The translations under genes were made by a program, and so were the position numbers. Shown here one piece after another: positions 58,187 to 64,000 of a stretch of DNA of 64,000 nt. The first letter of the stretch is position 1. The number at the start of each line of letters is the position of its first letter. Source of the stretch: Eriocheir sinensis (Eukaryota; Arthropoda; Malacostraca; Decapoda; Varunidae); contig NC_066544.1 of assembly GCF_024679095.1 (NCBI RefSeq), positions 598,781 through 662,780 on the forward strand. Reading direction: 5' to 3'. The notes beneath the pieces are model-generated. The model had not been told where the DNA came from. It searched no databases and saw nothing but the letters and a program-made list of their open reading frames with translations.

Positions 58187-59765
58187 CCTCTCGCACCCAG
58201 ACCTACTTATGAGAGTGTCATTTAAGCAATAGTTATGTGAGGGGTTGTTCCTACCTACACTCAGAATACTGCACTTCCCTACATTGAACTCCATCTGCCA
58301 TTTATCCGCCCAGTCATACAATCTGTTGAGTTCACCTTCGAGAATACTAGCGTCCTGATCCGACTCAATTACTCTACCGATCTTGGTATCATCTGCAAAT
58401 TTACTAACATCACTACTAATTCCTGTATCTAAGTCATTGATATAAATAATAAACAAAAGTGGACCTAATACCGAACCTTGTGGGACCCCACTCGTAACAC
58501 ATCCCCAGTCAGATCTTTTACCATTGATTTGCACTCTTTGCTTCCTATTGCTAAGCCACGCCTTGACCCAGTTCAAAACTTTACCCTCTACTCCGTGAGC
58601 CTGTAATTTAAGCAACAGTCGTTGGTGAGGAACTTTGTCAAACGCTTTACTAAAATCGAGATAGATTACATCATAATTTTCATCTCTGTCAACCGCCTCA
58701 AATACTTTATCGTAGAAGGACAAGAGATTGGTGAGGCATGACCTACCTTTTGTGAACCCATGCTGCGAGTCGTGAATTAAGCTGTTTCTCTAAATGCTCC
58801 CGAATGTTCCTAGCTATTATGGACTCCAGCATCTTCCCTATAACCGATGTTAAGCTAATTGGGCGATAGTTTGAAGCAACTGACCTGTCCCCCTTTTTAA
58901 AAATCGGCGTCACATTAGCTACTTTCCATAGGCTCGGCACATAGCCAGTATTTACCGACATCTTAAAGTTGTCGGTTAGTGGGTCACTGAGTACATCACC
59001 TAATTCCTTTAATACCCTCGGAAATATCCCGTCAGGACCTGGCGACTTGTTCTTCTTAAGCTTATCTATCTCATCCTGAACTACTTGCCTGGTAATGATT
59101 ATATCCCTCAATTTATCGCCATCCCCGCCCTCGTACACCTGAACTCTTTCCGGTATAGTCGATCGATCCTCCTGTGTGAATACTGAAAGGAAGTAGTCTC
59201 ATATTTTCGTAATTTTCTACTAGCTCCCCTGTGTTTGTTTTCAGCGGTCCAATTTTCTCCCGTGTTTTTGTTCTATACATCTGAAAGAAGTCCTTAGGAT
59301 TACTTTTCGCCTCATTTGCTACTTTGATCTCATAGTTCCTTTTTGCTATCCTGGTGTTTTTCTTAACTAATCTAGATAGTTCGACGTACCGGCCCCTGAG
59401 ATGTGTTTTACCATTCTTTATTTTCTGATAAATTCCCTTCTTTAACCCGAGAACTCCTGCCAATATCAGTATTACATCGTCTCGCTTGAATAGGTAGACC
59501 GTTGTTTCTAGTTCTTAAGTTGGACTGTACCTAAAAAAACGTGGAGTGGTCGAATTTACTAAAAATTTTCAAGTACTTGAAAACCTATATCATATCTCCT
59601 CGTCAAGGTCTCTTATTGCAGCGTAAAGAGGTTGAGTCGCTTGAGTTGTTCTTCATATGGAGGACAGGATCATATCTGTAGCACGTGGCTAAACTATCCA
59701 AATAATTCGATGCCCTTGCTGTACCGCATACTCGAAGTGAGGTCTTACTATCGAGTTATACAGAC
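58187..59765 (-). mobile_element. Inverted duplicate of the CR1 B / family-2 junction (copy C)
   Basis: Near-identical inverted copy of about 54357-55945. It includes CR1 family-1 RT code (58187-59463; intact FADDTK; the same 14-bp and 2-bp deletions as copy B) and, beyond its 5' truncation, the same family-2 host sequence (59464-59765). Because the host flank and the lesions are shared, this is a duplication of an already nested, already broken element, not a second retrotransposition. The copy stops at SGCER. Confidence 0.88.
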
Positions 59766-59769
59766 AAGG

Positions 59770-60330
<561 letters not shown>

Positions 60331-60436
60331 CTGAACGGAACTCTGTGAGCATCCTGGCGTCGGCTCACTAGATGACATAGGTGTAATATCGATACCCAGG
60401 ACCAAGACCAAGACCCCAAGTATGTTTGTTTACCTT

Positions 60437-60835
60437 TGACACGTGGAGTACCTGACACGCCTTGGCCTGGGCCACACACGCCTCAGCCCTTACCTCCACC
60501 GCCTGCGCCTGACCCCCAACCCTCACTGCCCCTGGTGGTGCAGGACCGTCGAGGACACCATTGAGCACCTCCTGCTGCACTGCCCACGCCACCAATCCCA
60601 GCGAGTGCTGCTCAGACACCGCCTCCGCGCCCTGGACGTGCCCACCTAGGACCTGCCCACGCTGCTGGCGGCGGTAAGCGTCCACCCCTCACGGCAGGAA
60701 GCTGTCATCCACCTCACCTGCGCCTTGCTTAGGAAGACGGGGCAGCTGACGCGCCTGTGAAGCCCTCACAGGACGACACCAGGGCGCAGGTGAGCGACTA
60801 GATCGCTGCCTCCCAAAACAACAACAACAACAACA
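60437..60835 (+). pseudogene. LINE C-terminal zinc region with (AAC)n tail
   Basis: Frame 60443-60649: EYLTRLGLGHTRLSPYLHRL, then PHCPWWCRTVEDTIEHLLLH and CPRHQSQRV. This is the C-terminal CC..H..C cluster of a LINE of Jockey/I type. A TAG at 60647-60649 is followed by in-frame code to TGQLTRL and a natural stop near 60760. The element ends in (AAC)n at 60816-60835, immediately before the ATG of a THAP exon. Confidence 0.7.
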
Positions 60836-60930
60836 ATGTCGGGGATGTCCCATCCGTGTTCCCTCTGTGGAAGACGGAAGGAAAAGGATGCTAGTCTTAT
60901 TTTTCACGTATTCCCGAAGGATGAAAAAAG
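60836..60930 (+). CDS. THAP-domain first exon (orphan)
   Basis: ATG at 60836 opens MSGMSHPCSLCGRRKEKDAS, followed by LIFHVFPKDEKR. This is a THAP N-terminal half with CxxC and the FHxFPKDEKR signature. It ends at an excellent donor (AAAAAG|GTAAGTA), leaving phase 2. The downstream CxxHF half was not found within the next 3 kb. A LINE 3' tail abuts the start codon, so its own promoter may be displaced. It could belong to a host THAP gene or a P-type transposon. Reading frame and splice site are intact. Confidence 0.65.
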
Positions 60931-61514
60931 GTAAGTATCGTGTATTATCGTATAAACCGTTAGAAACGTAGTTACGAGAAGCAAACATTTATCAGAAACA
61001 AATGGTATCATCTTATTAAATGCCATGCTCTAGATCTTTGATTCTGACATATTTCATGGTATAGATTTGGTCAATCTGTGTACTACTGATGTTGAGGTGC
61101 CTTGGCATACCATGACCGACCTCATAGTAGTGATAGGACAGAGTATCACTATGTGGTCCAACACCATAATTGAGTGCATTTACATATCTAGATAGGCTTA
61201 GTTAGATGAAATTAGGTTGGGCAAACTGGAGTAAATAATATATTTGTACCCTTCAAGTGTCACAGTAATAGTGTTGGCACATGGTCCAGGCTAACCTCAC
61301 CTTAGGTCCAGATATTTTCTCATATTGGCATTTTATACTTTACTAGAGCGAGTATTTTGTGCATGTAATGTGTGAAGAAAGCCTTGTATGAAACTACCGC
61401 CGCAAATCAATAGTTAATGAGGTAGCCACCTTCCCCCAACAAGTATGGGAACCTGTGTGAAGACCTGTGGGAAAGATGAAGTGAAGAACTTTACTAAACT
61501 AGCCAAAAATTTAT
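60931..61514. other. Possible THAP-gene intron, nothing else recognised
   Basis: Non-coding interval downstream of the 60930 splice donor. No acceptor with THAP-like code was found. Confidence 0.3.
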
Positions 61515-61850
61515 AATGTTGGTATATTCATGGTATGATGTTGCTATATTCAGGGTATAATGTTGCTATATTCATCATATAATGTTGCTATATTCATCGT
61601 ATAATGTTGCTATATTCAGGGTATAATGTTGCTATACGCATCGTAGTGTTGCTTTATTCATCGTATCATGGTGCTATATTCATGGTATAATGTTGCTATA
61701 TTCATGGTATAATGGTGCTATATTCATGGTATAATGTTGCTATATTCATGGTATGATGTTGCTATATTCAGGGTATAATGGTGCTATATTCATGCTATAA
61801 TATTGATTCATTGTATAATGTTGCTAGATTCATCATATAATGTATAAGGA
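61515..61850. repeat. 22-bp minisatellite, ~15 copies
   Basis: Unit close to GTTGCTATATTCATGGTATA plus AT. Variants alternate CATGG, CAGGG, CATCA and CATCG at one position. Units are contiguous with no spacers. Confidence 0.93.
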
Positions 61851-61904
61851 GTGTAAGAGGAAATCTTACTTAGGTGTTTAGTTTTTCAGAGGGTATAATA
61901 AATT

Positions 61905-62205
61905 CGATCTAGGGAAAAATCTTGTGGTTAGGTAGTAGTCAGGTCAGGACGAGAAATGATGGGTTTAAGCTGGGGAAATGTAGATTCAACAAGGAAATAG
62001 AAAGAAATTGGTTTTCATAGAGGGTGGTTGATGACTGGAACAGACTTAGTTGTCAGATCGTTAGTGTAGAGTCGATAGAGAGTTTCAAAAGAAGACTAGA
62101 TAAATTTATGGACGGGAAGGAATGGTGGAATTAGTATAGTATGTGTAGGTGATGTAGGTTAAACAGCCTCAAGTAGCTTTCTTATTTTATTATGTTCTTA
62201 TGGTC
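61905..62205 (+). pseudogene. CR1 LINE 3' end
   Basis: Plus-strand C-terminus: NDGFKLGKCRFNKEIERNWF, RVVDDWNRLSCQIVS, ESFKRRLDKFMDGKEWWN, stop at 62131-62133. The short UTR ends in TTATGTTCTTATG octamer-like sequence (about 62190-62203). This is a third CR1 family, diverged from A-C. Confidence 0.75.
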
Positions 62206-62439
62206 ATATTTTGAAAATACCCCTCTGCGTTAGTTTTTTTTGTATGATGTGTTTGCTTCGGGATAGATTTTTCTTGTTGCAATTTTATTTATTTATTTTT
62301 TTTTTTTTTGCGGTTCTATAGTTTTTCACAAGAAAAAAAACTTTCACCGTACTAAAACATGGAAAATTTTGCAGTTTTTCCAACTCTCCTTTTGAAAATA
62401 GACAGTAGTTCTGGCACACTTAGAATATTGCAAAACTCA

Positions 62440-62610
62440 CTCACAATAATATTAATGAACTAGAGGCTATACAGAATAAAGCAGCTAGATGAATCAGGCA
62501 TGATTACAAACATCCTGCATCTTACTGAAACAGGACATCAAATTAGACTGCTTTTTACACATGTTTGCTTTACTCTTCTTCAAGTTATGTCCTTGTGTAA
62601 GACAGGTATA
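62440..62610 (+). pseudogene. LINE RT C-terminal scrap
   Basis: NINELEAIQNKAAR is readable at about 62447-62490, followed by decayed code. It resembles the RT thumb/C-terminal segment of a non-LTR element (clade not assigned). The 62206-62439 and 62611-62977 intervals hold nothing recognised. Confidence 0.45.
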
Positions 62611-62972
62611 AACCAATTTATTTGGCCTGGTATTATGTAACTTTTCTAAGTGACTGTACTTGTCTATTTATTGTGTAATTTTCTTTAGTATTCTCATTCC
62701 TATATTGCATGAGATTATTGCTTTGTATTACTGTCCGATTATCTTTCTTTACTTTGTGTATTATTATGAGACCAATATTTCTTTCTCATATTTACGTTTG
62801 CTTGTGTGTCTGTGTTCATGCATTTTCTATAACGCACAATGCATGCCATGTATCTATATGGCTGCATATATTTGTTGTATATAATTTTCTAGACAAATGC
62901 AGCTGAACTTCACCTTTATAGCATTGTTTCTTCGTCCAAAATACACTAATTAACTTAGTAAAGTAAATAGCC

Positions 62973-62977
<5 letters not shown>

Positions 62978-63063
<86 letters not shown>
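62978..63063. repeat. (TA)n microsatellite
   Basis: About 43 TA units directly upstream of the second promoter-bearing element. Confidence 0.97.
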
Positions 63064-63067
<4 letters not shown>

Positions 63068-63084
63068 GAGGAAAGGTGTCCAGC

Positions 63085-63390
63085 AGGCAACGCTCAGCCA
63101 ATCAGGAGCCGAGGCAGCGAGAACCCCGGGGAGCCAGCCGTATAAAGGCAGGCCCGCGCGGGCACCCAGTCATTCTCCTCTCACACCTTGAGATGGACAC
63201 ACTCACTCCCAACGCCACTGAAGAAGGGTCCAGGACCCGAAATCGCGATCTGGCTACGCAGATGATACCCTACGGGGATACCATCAACAAACTCCCTAAA
63301 GAGAATAAGACACTCCTTAGACAAAAGAGAACATCTTAAAGAAAATAATCAACGCTGAACTGACAATCACTTTTAATGAAACATGTTTAC
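63085..63390 (+). mobile_element. Promoter-bearing (TA)n-tailed element, copy 2
   Basis: Core promoter, then ATG 63193 opening MDTLTPNATEEGSRTRNRDL, then [18 protein letters not shown] frame change is followed by [21 protein letters not shown] code up to about 63385, then the giant (TA)n array. It is collinear with the minus-strand copy at 60028-60330, and the GPGPEIAI / SRTRNRD region matches at the nucleotide level (GTCCAGGACCCGAAATCGCG). Function unknown. Confidence 0.5.
63131..63160 (+). promoter_or_regulatory. TATA box plus initiator of the (TA)n-tailed element
   Basis: TATAAAGGC at 63131 and CCCAGTCATT with the expected start A near 63158. The spacing of about 27 nt fits an RNA polymerase II core promoter of arthropod type (TATA and CAGT initiator). 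The same pair occurs in the inverted copy near 60235-60270. Confidence 0.5.
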
Positions 63391-63414
63391 GAGAAAATCT
63401 CCTGCCCATTTATA

Positions 63415-63763
<349 letters not shown>

Positions 63764-64000
63764 AAAAATACACCATGAACTATGGTCTCAATACCACCGT
63801 GATGAAAATGAAAATTGCATATAATAATCATATAACACATAATGAATGATGAAAAAATAAATATTGTTCATACATAATGTCAAAATATAGATCTACGCAT
63901 ATGATACAAACTACAAAGCGATAAGGTCACAAGAAGATGAAGAGGAGACCGTACACCTGCAGACGACGTACTTGATATAGTTTGGCGTCGGCCCAAGAGA

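Noticed and set aside
61515..61850. CRISPR-like array
   Set aside because: Units are contiguous without unique spacers, and the genome is eukaryotic.

Overview
This window is eukaryotic, almost certainly from an arthropod and most likely a decapod crustacean. That is an inference from very long (TA)n, (GA)n and (CA)n arrays, abundant CR1-, RTE-, L2- and Jockey/I-like LINE fragments, tRNA-derived SINEs, Mutator-like and Tc1-like DNA transposons, and several orphan THAP exons with spliceosomal donors. I found no convincing host gene. Almost every coding remnant belongs to a mobile element, and nearly all carry frameshifts or stops, so the window is a nested transposon graveyard.

Layout. 1-1260: RTE-like LINE remnant (-). 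1300-4750: duplicated non-coding repeats, microsatellites and a MITE. 5225-13296: copy 1 of a ~7.2 kb DNA transposon that I assign to the P superfamily (8-bp target duplications, related terminal inverted repeats, a 5' THAP-like exon, a P-transposase-like helix-turn-helix exon). It sits just before the start codon of a Tc1-like transposase gene, which resumes at 13303 and appears to contain an intron. 13907-14400: CR1 remnant. 14880-16653: nearly complete Mutator-like transposase (-). 16711-17981: two inverted-repeat elements. 18300-19131: LINE ORF1 (-). 20778-20930: THAP exon (-). 21762-29474: a Ty3/gypsy element broken by an LTR-like insert and by a ~3 kb CR1 LINE. 29457-29998: fold-back element with two inward-facing THAP segments. 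30120-34305: Jockey-like LINE pieces, one split by a MITE and one followed by a tandem tail. 35523-36090: I-type LINE C-terminus (-).

36145-46175: an L2-like LINE whose ORF is split by copy 2 of the P-like element (36935-44175, opposite orientation to copy 1). 46256-50579: a TIR-bounded element carrying a 289-nt hairpin and a tRNA-headed SINE. 50595-51090: MITE. 51500-52420: chimeric LINE ORF. 53840-59765: a CR1 family-2 element invaded by a CR1 family-1 element, then part of that nest duplicated in inverted orientation. 57430-58186: RTE-like C-terminus. 59816-63763: two divergent copies of a promoter-bearing short element ending in giant (TA)n arrays, a LINE C-terminus abutting a THAP exon, and a 22-bp minisatellite.

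The most interesting content is the pair of P-like elements. Their two different 8-bp target duplications show two separate insertions, and comparing the copies exposes later events: a CR1 insertion with its empty site, and growth of (TA)n arrays from short seeds. All family calls rest on reading motifs by eye; no database search was possible.
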